NCBI RefSeq assembly: GCF_003003235.1
Contig: NZ_PVUE01000016.1
Location: 49,853-113,852 of the forward strand
Direction: 5' to 3'
Length of the DNA stretch: 64,000 nucleotides
From: Antricoccus suffuscus
GTDB lineage: Bacteria > Actinomycetota > Actinomycetes > Mycobacteriales > Antricoccaceae
Below are positions 46,326-55,295 of the stretch, one piece after another. Position 1 is the stretch's first letter; every line of letters starts with the position of its first letter. The notes beneath the pieces were generated by a model. It had not been told where the DNA came from and did not search any database. It worked only from the letters and a program-made list of their open reading frames with translations. Both the position numbers and the translations under genes were made by a program.

Positions 46326-48626
46326 CTAGCCCCGTCCAGGCCGCAGCACCGTCCGCGCGGCGGATGTTGCGATCGCATCCCAGCTATAGGTCATCGGAAC
46401 CATCTCACAGCGCGACCATTTCTCATGCTGGTCAAGATAGTGAGGACTTGACGGATTTCCCGATGAACCGCTGACGACGATCCAGGTGCTGGCATCCCAG
46501 TTGCCGACGTCGAACACGTAGCGCGAGATCGCGCCGTACGTCGCACGCAGGCCGCCGACCGCCGTGCATCCGTTCGCCCACACCGTCTCGTTGTCGCCGC
46601 CGAGTCGTGCGCCGGGCGGGCTGAGTGCCGCGGCAGCGTCCTCGAAGTGACGACCAAACGGATGCGCAAGCATCGCGCTGTGCTCCTCCTGCCATGGGCC
46701 GGGCATGCCGTTCGATGCTGCGACGCGCAGTGCCTCCGTTAATGCTTCATCCCAGTTCCAGCCGCCAAACATGCTCGCGTCGTCGTTGCGCAGCAGCGTC
46801 GGCAGCATCCACCACGCCTGGTTGGCCGGCGAGACCCCCGGTGGTACCTGAGTCAGGGGGTCGCTCAGGGTCTTGCCCAACCCAGATCGCTCGACAAGCA
46901 GCGCGGCCAGAGCCCAGCGCACGCGGGTGTAGGCCCCCGCCGCAGATGAATCAGCGTCCAACCGGGCATCCCAGTCCGAAATGAGTTGTTGGAGTCGACG
47001 TGCGGGTTCATCGGTCAACGAGAGGGCCGCAATGCGGTCGCGGAACATCGCCGCCGGCGCGCTCGCGGTATCGGCGTGAATATGGGACATCTGATCGAGG
47101 CTAGCCGACGGCATCGCTGCGATAAGCTGCTCGATCCGGCTCGCCCGATGCGGGGGATGGCTGTCGGTGCAGAAGTAATCGCCCGTCTCGGCGATTGTGT
47201 CCACTACGCGATTATTGGCCGTGACGATGTATCCACGTTCGGGGTTGTCCACCCGTGGCATGCGCTCCCACGGGATGACGCCATCCCACTCGTAGTCACC
47301 GGTCCAGCCGGGTACCGGTAGCCAGCCGTTGAGGGCCGGCCGTCGTGGAACGAGAGCGCGGACCAGGTGACCGATGTTGCCGTGAGTGTCCGCGGTGACG
47401 AGGTTATGGTCGATCAGCCCCCATCCCTTCGTGCTTGCGTAAAAGGTGTCACAGCTCGTCGACCGAAGCATCGGCAACAGTGTTTCGAACGAGCGGTCTG
47501 TGCCCTCCATCTGAATCGATTTCAGCGTGAGCGCCACGCCCTGGCCCGCGTCACCGGCGATGACGGAGCCGTGCTGAGTGCGGATGATATCCACGGTCAC
47601 GTCGGGACCGCCGCGTACGCCGATCGTCTCTTCGGAGATGTCGGCGTCGAGCCACTGGTCTCGAAAGAGATAACGAGACGGATCCTCTACGTCGAAACGT
47701 TCGACGTACAAGTCATGGATATCCGCGAACGTATGCGTGACACACCACGCGACAGTGCCGTTGTGCGCAAAGTGTGGGAATGCAGGGACACCCGGCACAG
47801 TTAGGCCAATGGTGTCGAACTCATCGCAGGCGAGGTGCATTTGCGCATACATGCCGGGCATTTCGAACTGACGGTGCGGGTCGCCCGCCAGTAGCGGACG
47901 TCCGGTAGCAGTTCGGCTTGGCGCGATTGCCCAGTTATTGCTCCCGCCGCCAGTCGAGTCCTCTTGTTGAAGTTGCGCGACCGCCTCGACCGCGGGCGCA
48001 AGCTCTTGCAGAGAAGCGATCCAGCGTCTTGCATCCGTGCCAGGAGGAATGCAGAGACGCTCACTGCCGCCATCGTCGTACCTCAGCTTGGCAACTTGCT
48101 CGGGAGGCAAGACCGCGAGTGCGGCCGTGCGCCAGAGTTTGAACCAGACAGATCCCATGAGGAATCCACGCTGCCGCATGGCGGCGATGCAGTGCCAGCC
48201 CTCCCATCTTTCTGGTGCCCCGCCGACCAGCTGGTATTCGAGGGGGAGTGGGCGCTTCTCGTCGAGAAAGGCATTGACGCCGGCAGCGTACGAATCCACC
48301 ATCAGACGCGCTTCGTCGCCGAGCGCAGCGTAGTCACGTCGAGAGGCCGCTGCCGCCTGAAGCCGGCGGGCTAGTTTGTCGGCCGCTACGCCGCTTGGGC
48401 CGACCCATTCGGCCCAACGGCCCTCCATTTGACGACGGGCCGAGTCCATCTGCCAGAGCCGATCCTCGGCGTGCGCGTATCCCTGGGCAACGAATGCATC
48501 AGCAGCGGAGGCGGCTTGGATGTGCGGGATGCCCCACTCGTCGCGGAAGACAGTTACCGGTTTGCTTAATGGATCAACAGTGAGTTCGGGGAGGCCAGGC
48601 GTGGGATGGCCATCAGTGCTCGACAT
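46326..48626 (-). CDS. Penicillin-acylase-family Ntn hydrolase, apparently cytoplasmic
   Basis: 766 residues. The family start is SKPVTVFRDEWGIPHIQAAS. After the alpha chain region, GGGSNNWAIAPSRTATGRPL supplies the nucleophile Ser229, where autocatalytic cleavage would generate the beta chain. Further signatures are LLAGDPHRQFEMPGMYAQMH and ITPE-like VTANNRVVD. Known members (penicillin, cephalosporin and N-acyl-homoserine-lactone acylases) usually carry an export signal. None is seen here, since the N-terminus is hydrophilic. The enzyme removes acyl groups from amides. It is convergent with the amidase and divergent from the cyclase. Confidence 0.9.
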   Translation of the reverse strand: MSSTDGHPTPGLPELTVDPLSKPVTVFRDEWGIPHIQAASAADAFVAQGYAHAEDRLWQMDSARRQMEGRWAEWVGPSGVAADKLARRLQAAAASRRDYAALGDEARLMVDSYAAGVNAFLDEKRPLPLEYQLVGGAPERWEGWHCIAAMRQRGFLMGSVWFKLWRTAALAVLPPEQVAKLRYDDGGSERLCIPPGTDARRWIASLQELAPAVEAVAQLQQEDSTGGGSNNWAIAPSRTATGRPLLAGDPHRQFEMPGMYAQMHLACDEFDTIGLTVPGVPAFPHFAHNGTVAWCVTHTFADIHDLYVERFDVEDPSRYLFRDQWLDADISEETIGVRGGPDVTVDIIRTQHGSVIAGDAGQGVALTLKSIQMEGTDRSFETLLPMLRSTSCDTFYASTKGWGLIDHNLVTADTHGNIGHLVRALVPRRPALNGWLPVPGWTGDYEWDGVIPWERMPRVDNPERGYIVTANNRVVDTIAETGDYFCTDSHPPHRASRIEQLIAAMPSASLDQMSHIHADTASAPAAMFRDRIAALSLTDEPARRLQQLISDWDARLDADSSAAGAYTRVRWALAALLVERSGLGKTLSDPLTQVPPGVSPANQAWWMLPTLLRNDDASMFGGWNWDEALTEALRVAASNGMPGPWQEEHSAMLAHPFGRHFEDAAAALSPPGARLGGDNETVWANGCTAVGGLRATYGAISRYVFDVGNWDASTWIVVSGSSGNPSSPHYLDQHEKWSRCEMVPMTYSWDAIATSAARTVLRPGRG

Positions 48627-48659
48627 GAGTCTCCGTCCGTTTCAAACGACATTATCAGG

Positions 48660-48669
48660 CGGACGTCCG
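48660..48669. promoter_or_regulatory. 10-bp palindrome in the acylase/cyclase divergent gap
   Basis: CGGACGTCCG at 48660-48669 is a perfect palindrome in the 154-base gap between the acylase start (48626) and the cyclase start (48781), followed by AT-rich sequence. It is a possible shared operator, but a 10-bp palindrome in GC-rich DNA is only modest evidence. Confidence 0.3.
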
Positions 48670-48780
48670 AAATAGTATTGTCCTTCTTTGGTATCTAGTT
48701 ATGCGCGATCGCCTGCCGTAGTGTCAGATTCTGCCGGTCGTCGACCGATGATCTGGACCGATCGAAAGGTGAGCACTCGT

Positions 48781-49752
48781 ATGACCCGCGATGAACCCTT
48801 ACCCGACTACTCCTCGCTGCCCGAGTTGCCCGGTGGTGGGCGGAGCGGTTGGGGCCTGTTTGGTGCGGACGACAATGTCGGCATGTTCAACCTGCAGACG
48901 CCCGAACGCGTCACTGCCGCCGCGCGGCTCGTACGCAAGGGCGCTGTCTTCTCGATGAACGCGCCAATGGACGTGATCAGCCCACCGATGTTCGATCGAA
49001 AGGCGCTCCGTCGTACACCGATCGTGCCGGCTCACGGGCGTTCTATGGATGACATCTTCGACGAGTTCTCCCCGCAGTCCTCCAGCCAGTGGGACGCGTT
49101 GTCCCATGCGGCCTACGCCCCGGGCAGCTTCTATAACGGGGTCACGACGAGCGAGATCCTCGATGAGGGTCGCAACGCCATCCATCACGTCGCCGAGCGA
49201 GGAATTGCCGGCCGCGCGGTGATTGTGGACCTGGAAAGTGTGTACCGGGCAGAAGGCGCGGACTACGATCCGACAGTTCCGCGTGCGGTCACGGTGGAGG
49301 ACTTGTCGGGGTGCCTTGCCGCGCAGAACGTCCAGGTCGAGACCGGAGACGTGCTCATCATTCACACCGGATTCCTCGAGTGGTACCGGCGCCATGATGA
49401 TCCGGCGCTCCGCGAACGTCTCGCGTCGCGAGAGACGTTGCAGACCCTGGGCCTGCAGCGGTCCGAGGCGATGGCTGAATTCATCTGGAACCTTCACGTG
49501 AGCGCTGTGGTGACAGACCTACCCGCGCTTGAGCAGTGGCCGCCGACGTTTGACTATGACGAAAACCCGTTTGGCTTTTTACATCGTTTCATCATCGGGC
49601 AGTTTGGAATCTCGATCGGCGAATTCTGGGACACCGCGGCACTCACGCAGGATTGCCGCGACGACGGCCGTTACGAGGCCTTTCTCGTTTCAGCGCCGCT
49701 GCATGTACACGGGGCGGCCGGCTCGCCGGCTAACGCGATAGCGATCAAGTAG
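48781..49752 (+). CDS. Cyclase-family (kynurenine-formamidase-like) hydrolase
   Basis: 323 residues from the ATG at 48781, preceded by AAAGGTGA; the frame opens earlier. The motif SSQWDALSHAAYAP replaces the HxGTHxDxxxH metal site of kynurenine formamidase with the QWD...H form found in a large PF04199 branch. VIVDLESVYRAEG and DVLIIHTGFLEWY follow. Such enzymes open formamides or cyclic imide/amide rings using a metal. The next amidase starts 26 bases later. Confidence 0.83.
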   Translation: MTRDEPLPDYSSLPELPGGGRSGWGLFGADDNVGMFNLQTPERVTAAARLVRKGAVFSMNAPMDVISPPMFDRKALRRTPIVPAHGRSMDDIFDEFSPQSSSQWDALSHAAYAPGSFYNGVTTSEILDEGRNAIHHVAERGIAGRAVIVDLESVYRAEGADYDPTVPRAVTVEDLSGCLAAQNVQVETGDVLIIHTGFLEWYRRHDDPALRERLASRETLQTLGLQRSEAMAEFIWNLHVSAVVTDLPALEQWPPTFDYDENPFGFLHRFIIGQFGISIGEFWDTAALTQDCRDDGRYEAFLVSAPLHVHGAAGSPANAIAIK

Positions 49753-49778
49753 TGCCCAACATCGACGAGGAGCACGCG

Positions 49779-51194
49779 ATGGACGACCTCTGCTTTATGA
49801 CGGCCCGGGAGTTGGCTGGCGCGATCCGGTCTCGCCAGATCTCAGCCCGGGAGGTAATGCAGGCGCATCTGGACCAGATTGAGCGAGTCAACCCGGCGGT
49901 AAACGCGATCGTCAGCGCGATCGAGCCGGATGAAGCTCTTCGTCTCGCCGACGAGGCCGACGCGAAGGTCAGCTCGGGAGCAGAAGTCGGTGCGCTACAC
50001 GGCCTGCCAATCGCACATAAGGACCTCGAAGAAACGGCGGGCCTGCGCACCACGTTTGGGTCGCCGATCTATAGCGACTACGTTCCGACGTTCGACACGT
50101 TGGTCGTCGAGCGGCTCAAGGCGGCCGGTGCCCTCACTATCGGCAAGACGAACGTGCCGGAGTTCGGAGCCGGATCGCATACGTTCAATCCGGTGTTCGG
50201 CGCGACTCGCAATCCGTACGACCTGACGAAGAGCGCAGGCGGCAGCAGCGGAGGGGCGGGCGCCGCGCTCGCCGCGGGCATGATCCCGATCGCTGACGGC
50301 AGCGACATGGGTGGATCGCTGCGCAACCCCGGCAACTTCAACAACGTGGTCGGGTTTCGAGTCTCGCCCGGCCGGGTCCCGACGTGGCCGGCGCAAAACG
50401 GCTGGAATGGCCTGGCGGTTAAGGGGCCGATGGCTCGCACGGTGGGCGATGTCGCGCTGATGCTGGAGGCGATCGCAGGGCCCGACGCCCGTTCGCCGAT
50501 CTCGATCGATTCTCCGGCGGCCGACTTCGCTCGCCCCCTTGACCGATCCTTCAAGGGTGTACGTGTCGGGTGGTCCCCGGACCTCGGCGGACTACCAGTG
50601 GATCCTGCCGTGACGGCAGTGCTGGAGAGCCAGCGGCACGTCTTCAGCGACATAGGGTGCGAGGTCGAGGAGGCTGCGCCCGACTTCGCCGGCGCCGACG
50701 AGGCGTTCCACGTGCTGCGTGCGGCTGGCTTCGCGCTGTCCGGGAGCGATCGACTGCGCGACCATCGCGCGCTGCTCAAGGACACCGTTGTCTGGAATAT
50801 CGAGCAAGGCCTGAAGCTCACCTCGTTAGAGGTCGGCAGGGCCGAGGAGACCCGCACGAAGATTTATCATCGTGCGCGCGAGTTCTTTCAGGGCCACGAC
50901 TTCCTGATCTGCCCGGTCAACCAGGTGCCGCCGTTCGACGTTGAGATCGATTACCCCACCCAGATCAATGGCGTGGAGATGGAAAGCTATGTCGCGTGGA
51001 TGAAATCGGCCTGCTACATCACGCTCACCGGCCTGCCGGCGATCTCCGTGCCATGTGGCTTCACCGACGATGGGCTGCCGGTGGGCGTGCAGATCGTCGG
51101 TCGTTGGCACGATGACTTCGGCGTACTGCAACTGGCGGCCGCGTTTGAGGCGGCGACTTTGGTTGGCCAGCGTCGGCCTGACGTTGCGCGCTAG
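49779..51194 (+). CDS. Amidase (amidase-signature family)
   Basis: 471 residues from the ATG at 49779, which has GAGGAG seven bases upstream. The triad is Lys81 in GLPIAHKDLEETAG, Ser156/157 in KSAGGSSGGAGAALAAG and Ser180 in DGSDMGGSLRNPGNF. Triad positions equal those of the amidase at 44844, so they are paralogues with different surroundings. It probably works with the cyclase just upstream. Its TAG stop shares CTAG with the opposing permease gene. Confidence 0.91.
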   Translation: MDDLCFMTARELAGAIRSRQISAREVMQAHLDQIERVNPAVNAIVSAIEPDEALRLADEADAKVSSGAEVGALHGLPIAHKDLEETAGLRTTFGSPIYSDYVPTFDTLVVERLKAAGALTIGKTNVPEFGAGSHTFNPVFGATRNPYDLTKSAGGSSGGAGAALAAGMIPIADGSDMGGSLRNPGNFNNVVGFRVSPGRVPTWPAQNGWNGLAVKGPMARTVGDVALMLEAIAGPDARSPISIDSPAADFARPLDRSFKGVRVGWSPDLGGLPVDPAVTAVLESQRHVFSDIGCEVEEAAPDFAGADEAFHVLRAAGFALSGSDRLRDHRALLKDTVVWNIEQGLKLTSLEVGRAEETRTKIYHRAREFFQGHDFLICPVNQVPPFDVEIDYPTQINGVEMESYVAWMKSACYITLTGLPAISVPCGFTDDGLPVGVQIVGRWHDDFGVLQLAAAFEAATLVGQRRPDVAR

Positions 51195-51925
51195 GGGGTA
51201 CGGCGCTTGAGTGTCATCGCGCCGAGGAGTAATGCGGCGATCGCGAATGCCAACACGACAACCAGATCGACGACGACGTCGCCGGTAGCATCGGTTTTGG
51301 TCGATACGGTCGTCATGGCGTCGACGGCATAGGACAGCGGCAGGATATTGGAAATCCAATGCAGTACATCCGGCATCTGATCGCGGGCCACCAAGAGTCC
51401 GCACAACAAGAACTGCGGGAGAACGAACGCCGGCATGAACTGAACTGCCTGGAACTCCGTTTGGGCAAACGCGCTGACGAACAGGCCGATCGCCGTACCC
51501 AGCAGGGCATCTACCACCGCGACAACGACCAGTAGCCACGCTGGACCGGCAGCGTTGAGACCGCACACCCACACCGCAAAACCGGTAGCGATCAGGGCCT
51601 GCAGGATTGACATGACGCCAAACGCGATCGCGTACCCGAGCAGGAAGTCGGCCTTGTTGAGCGGTGTAGAGAGCAACCGTTCGAGGGTTCCGGACGAGCG
51701 CTCACGCAATGTCGCCACGCTCGTCACCAGAAACATGACCACGAACGGAAAGATGCCCAATAGCGGCGCACCGATTTGATCGAACACCGGCGTGGACTTA
51801 AAGATCCAGGCAAGCAAGCCGATGAGGACGCACGGCACCACGAGCATGAGCGCCATGGTGCGACGGTCGGCGAGAAGTTGACGCATCACTCGCCCTGCCG
51901 TGGCGAGCGTAAGTGTCGGGTTCAT
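51191..51925 (-). CDS. ABC-2 type transporter permease
   Basis: 244 residues with six hydrophobic segments. FLVTSVATLRERSSGTLERL is the cytoplasmic loop characteristic of the ABC-2/DrrB type. It overlaps the ATPase gene by ATGA. Together they form an exporter, often for drugs or lipids. Confidence 0.88.
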   Translation of the reverse strand: MNPTLTLATAGRVMRQLLADRRTMALMLVVPCVLIGLLAWIFKSTPVFDQIGAPLLGIFPFVVMFLVTSVATLRERSSGTLERLLSTPLNKADFLLGYAIAFGVMSILQALIATGFAVWVCGLNAAGPAWLLVVVAVVDALLGTAIGLFVSAFAQTEFQAVQFMPAFVLPQFLLCGLLVARDQMPDVLHWISNILPLSYAVDAMTTVSTKTDATGDVVVDLVVVLAFAIAALLLGAMTLKRRTP

Positions 51926-52644
51926 TTCGCGCTCTCCTTGCTGATCAACCGTAGGAATGCTCCTTCGGCATCGGTCGCGCCAGTCTTCTCAAGCAGACCG
52001 TTCGGAGTTTCGTCAGCGAGAATTTTCCCTTCCCGCAGTAGAAGTAGCCGGTGGCATCGAGTCGCCTCGTCCATGACGTGACTTGAGACCAGCAGCGTCG
52101 TACCGGCGCCGGCAAGGCGGTGGAACAACTCCCATAGGTCGCGGCGCAGCACCGGATCGAGCCCGACGGTGGGTTCGTCGAGGATCAGAAGCTCGGGCGC
52201 GCCGACCAAGGCGGCGCCGAGAGATACCCGAGAGCGCTGACCGCCCGAGAGGTTGGCGACGTGACTGTCGGCGTGCGAGTCGAGGTCGATTGACGACAGG
52301 ACCTCGTCGACGACATTCGGTGCCGCCGAGACGAGCTTCGCGAAATAGGCAAGGTTTTGGCGGACCGTCAGGTCCTGGAAGACGCTGGGCTCCTGGGTCA
52401 CATAGCCGACACGTGAGCGAAGGTTGCGCGATCCCGCGGGCTCGCCCAAGACGGTGATGGTCCCACTCTTGACGATCTGTACGCCGACGATGGCGCGCAG
52501 CAGAGTCGACTTGCCGCCGCCGCTCGGACCGAGCAACCCAACAACTTGTCCGCGTGGCACGGTCAGCGAGAGATCAGGCAGCACCTCGCGTTTGCCGCGC
52601 ACGACGCGCAACTTCTCGACGACGACCGCTGCATTATTCATCAT
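51922..52644 (-). CDS. ABC exporter ATP-binding protein
   Basis: 240 residues. Walker A is GPSGGGKST, the signature is NLSGGQRSRVSLGAAL, Walker B is LLILDEPTVGLDPVLRRD. Two possible ATG starts occur at 52644 and 52641, both inside a palindrome. It pairs with the permease downstream and follows a TetR gene by 52 bases. Confidence 0.9.
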   Translation of the reverse strand: MMNNAAVVVEKLRVVRGKREVLPDLSLTVPRGQVVGLLGPSGGGKSTLLRAIVGVQIVKSGTITVLGEPAGSRNLRSRVGYVTQEPSVFQDLTVRQNLAYFAKLVSAAPNVVDEVLSSIDLDSHADSHVANLSGGQRSRVSLGAALVGAPELLILDEPTVGLDPVLRRDLWELFHRLAGAGTTLLVSSHVMDEATRCHRLLLLREGKILADETPNGLLEKTGATDAEGAFLRLISKESAK

Positions 52645-52652
52645 GTGATGAA
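52637..52652. promoter_or_regulatory. Candidate operator overlapping the exporter ATPase start
   Basis: TTCATCA at 52637-52643 and TGATGAA at 52646-52652 are perfect 7-bp inverted repeats around two bases, directly over the ATG. It is the natural target for the TetR encoded just upstream, blocking transcription or translation of the exporter. Confidence 0.5.
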
Positions 52653-52696
52653 ATATAGACCCGGCGAACTTCGCGGGTCAACACAAACGTGAGAAC

Positions 52697-53278
52697 TTAC
52701 GGCACGAGATAGTTCTGCAGGGTGGGTCCCACTAGGGAGATGAGTTCGTCGACGGACGCATGCACGAGCGGCTCGATCATTACGACGTACCGGACGATGG
52801 CAAGGCCGACCAAGTGTGACGCGGCCAGGCTCGCGCGCAATTCGGCGTCCGCAACGCCGGACCGTGCCGCGACCTTGGTCAGCAGTTCGCGGGTGAGGAA
52901 CTCACGTAATGCCGCAGCGGCCTGCTCGTTGGACAGTGCGGAGCGGATCAGCGCGACAAACCGGTCCCGCCCATCCGGCGACTCCCAGACACTAAGAAAC
53001 GTACGGACCACGCGTTGTCCGAGCTCCGCCGTGGGTCCGTCATTGATGGACTTGACAATTGCCGACGTATCGAGCGGAATCGCCACTACCTCGGCAAAGA
53101 GCCCCGCTTTGCCGTTGAAGTAGTGATGCAACAGCGCCGGGTCAACCTCCGCGCGCCGCGCGATCCCGCGCAGCGTCGCCGCGTCGTACCCTCGGTCGGC
53201 GAACTCGGCGCGCGCGCTGACCACGATGCGCTCGCGGGTGCCCTCGCTAGCCGGGCGCCGACCGCGTGGACGGGGCAT
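52697..53278 (-). CDS. TetR family regulator of the ABC exporter
   Basis: 193 residues. The HTH is YDAATLRGIARRAEVDPALL then HHYFNGKAGL near residues 30-60, with a TetR_C_17-like C-terminus. ATG at 53278 is preferred to the GTG three bases upstream. It lies upstream of, and in line with, the ATPase and permease genes, the usual layout of autoregulated drug-export operons. Confidence 0.87.
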   Translation of the reverse strand: MPRPRGRRPASEGTRERIVVSARAEFADRGYDAATLRGIARRAEVDPALLHHYFNGKAGLFAEVVAIPLDTSAIVKSINDGPTAELGQRVVRTFLSVWESPDGRDRFVALIRSALSNEQAAAALREFLTRELLTKVAARSGVADAELRASLAASHLVGLAIVRYVVMIEPLVHASVDELISLVGPTLQNYLVP

Positions 53279-53314
53279 CACAGACCCGATCTGGAGAGTG
53301 CGCGAACGGGACGG

Positions 53315-54418
53315 CTATCGCAGGGCGTGCGCACTCTGATCCGCCCAACTGTCGACAACGCTGCAGTACATGCCGATGCACTCGTCGATCTCGCTGATCT
53401 CGACGTACTCGTTGTCGGCGTGCATGACGGCCGGCGTACCGGGGCCCCAGATAACGACCGGCGACGGCTGTAGAGAACCGGCAAACACCGACGCGTCGGT
53501 GAAATACGCAGCGGGTTCGTCCACCCGCGGCGCGGGCAGTGCCTGTACCCAGGGATCGCTGGTGTCCGTGTGTACGGCGGCCAGTTGTATGCGGGTAGCG
53601 ACGTCGGCGATCTCCGGCTGGTTCGCCCACCACTCGCGCAGGTGCGCACCGTCGGAGATGACCCGCATATCGATTGTTGCCTGTGCGCGGTCCGGTACGA
53701 CGTTGGGCGCGATGCCCGACTGGAGGAGGCCCAGGTTCCAGCTTTCCTTGCCCAGGGCCTCGTTCTGCTGCAGCGGAAGTTCGGTCTCGGCGCGCAGAAG
53801 CGCGGCCGCGAGCTTGAGGGCGGCGTTCTCGCCAAGGTGCGGGGTGCTGCCGTGCGCGTTCTTGCCGCTCGCGCTAATTTGCAGCCACAGCGCGCCGCGG
53901 TGGCCGGTGACGATGCGGTTACCGGTCGCCTCGGGCACGATGGCGGCGCCAATTCTGAGTTCGCCTAGCGAATGCAATGCGGCCGCCGCGCCGAGTGAGC
54001 CGATCTCCTCATCGCTAGTGAGCAACAAGGCCGCCGGGACGCCCGACTCCACGGCGTGCCGAAAGGCCGACGCCGCAGCGATCACGCCGGCCTTCATGTC
54101 CGACGTACCGCGACCGTGCAGGCGACCGTCCGCGATCTCGGCGGACCACGGCTCGAACTGCCACCGACCCGCATCGGGTACCGGCACGGTGTCCACGTGG
54201 CAGGCGAACAGCAGCCGTTCGGCGCGCGGGTCAGCGTCGTTGGACAGCAGCGCATACGGTTGCGCGCCGCCTACGTCGGTGACGGTTATTGCTCCGGGCG
54301 AGCCCGCGACTATGCTTTGCACCATCTGCAGCGCACGGATCTGGCTGTCGGGATTCGCCGAGACGGTGTTGAGGCGCACCAGCTCGGCCAGGGCTTCGGT
54401 TTCCACGTTTTTAGCCAT
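53315..54418 (-). CDS. M20-family metallopeptidase/deacylase (ArgE/DapE-like)
   Basis: 367 residues. Metal and catalytic segments are LLFACHVDTVPVPD, LHGRGTSDMKAGVI, LLTSDEEIGSLGAA and a C-terminal His in PAVMHADNEYVEI. The dimerisation domain carries NAHGSTPHLGENA. It resembles acetylornithine deacetylase and succinyl-DAP desuccinylase but no arginine or lysine genes adjoin it, so it may cleave another N-acyl amino acid or dipeptide. Confidence 0.88.
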   Translation of the reverse strand: MAKNVETEALAELVRLNTVSANPDSQIRALQMVQSIVAGSPGAITVTDVGGAQPYALLSNDADPRAERLLFACHVDTVPVPDAGRWQFEPWSAEIADGRLHGRGTSDMKAGVIAAASAFRHAVESGVPAALLLTSDEEIGSLGAAAALHSLGELRIGAAIVPEATGNRIVTGHRGALWLQISASGKNAHGSTPHLGENAALKLAAALLRAETELPLQQNEALGKESWNLGLLQSGIAPNVVPDRAQATIDMRVISDGAHLREWWANQPEIADVATRIQLAAVHTDTSDPWVQALPAPRVDEPAAYFTDASVFAGSLQPSPVVIWGPGTPAVMHADNEYVEISEIDECIGMYCSVVDSWADQSAHALR

Positions 54419-54446
54419 CACCGCATCTTAGGGCTACCGTCAATTC

Positions 54447-55265
54447 ATGACTTCAGAAGAGAACAAGGCGTCCACGTTTCGCGCGCTTCACGTACCGGGC
54501 GCGCCGCTGCTGATGCCGAACCCGTGGGATATTGGTAGCGCAAAAGTACTGGCCTCACTCGGATTCAAGGCCCTTGCGACCACGAGCAGCGGCCATGCGG
54601 CGACACTCGGCAAGCTCGATGGCGCGATCGGACGAGACGAGTCGCTGACCCATGCGCAGTCGCTCGTCGACGCGGTCGACCTACCGTTCAACGCTGATCT
54701 TGAGAATGGCTTCGCTGACGATTCGCAAGGCGTGTTCGACACCGTCGATGCCGCGATCCGGGTCGGTCTCGCCGGCTGCTCGATCGAAGACTTCAGCGGT
54801 GACGACGATGACCCGATCTACACCAAAGAGGTAGCGGTCGAACGAATCAGTGCGGCGGTGGACGCGGCCAAACGCGCACCAGGACTCGTGTTGACCGCGA
54901 GGGCCGAAAACTTCATTCACGACCGGCCCGATCTCGCGGACACGATCGAGCGGCTGCAAGCCTTCCAGGAGGCCGGCGCCGACGTACTGTATGCGCCGGG
55001 GATCAGCAAACTGGACGATATCCGCACCCTCGTCCGCGAGGTCGACAGGCCCGTCAACATCCTGGCTCGCCCCGGCCTGCCGTCGGTGGCCGAGCTAGCG
55101 GATGCGGGTGTGGCCCGGATATCGGTGGGAGGGTCCTTCAACAAGGCAGCCTTCGGCGCGCTCGTCGCGGCGGCCCGCGAACTCCTCGAGCAGGGCACCT
55201 ATGGCTACCTCGACCTCGCGGGTGCGGGGAACAATCAGATGAGTGTCGCCTTCGATCTTGACTGA
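54447..55265 (+). CDS. Isocitrate lyase/PEP mutase superfamily protein
   Basis: 272 residues. MPNPWDIGSAKVLASLGFKA, FNADLENGFADDSQ, CSIEDFSGDDD and VLTARAENF give the TIM-barrel metal site of this superfamily. The C-C or P-C bond chemistry is not determined; 2-methylisocitrate lyase, oxaloacetate decarboxylase and PEP mutase all look alike at this level. It stands alone between the M20 gene and azlCD. Confidence 0.85.
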   Translation: MTSEENKASTFRALHVPGAPLLMPNPWDIGSAKVLASLGFKALATTSSGHAATLGKLDGAIGRDESLTHAQSLVDAVDLPFNADLENGFADDSQGVFDTVDAAIRVGLAGCSIEDFSGDDDDPIYTKEVAVERISAAVDAAKRAPGLVLTARAENFIHDRPDLADTIERLQAFQEAGADVLYAPGISKLDDIRTLVREVDRPVNILARPGLPSVAELADAGVARISVGGSFNKAAFGALVAAARELLEQGTYGYLDLAGAGNNQMSVAFDLD

Positions 55266-55295
55266 CCCCTCCACCAGCCTGGCCGGACTACCTAC

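Noticed and set aside
53370..54431. 353-codon open frame on the plus strand opposite the M20 gene
   Set aside because: The M20 metal motifs are all on the other strand; this frame shows no domain.
54447..55265. PEP mutase involvement in phosphonate synthesis or use with the Phn-like transporter
   Set aside because: The gene is over 23 kb away from the transporter, and no phosphonopyruvate decarboxylase or aminotransferase is near; the superfamily includes many C-C lyases.
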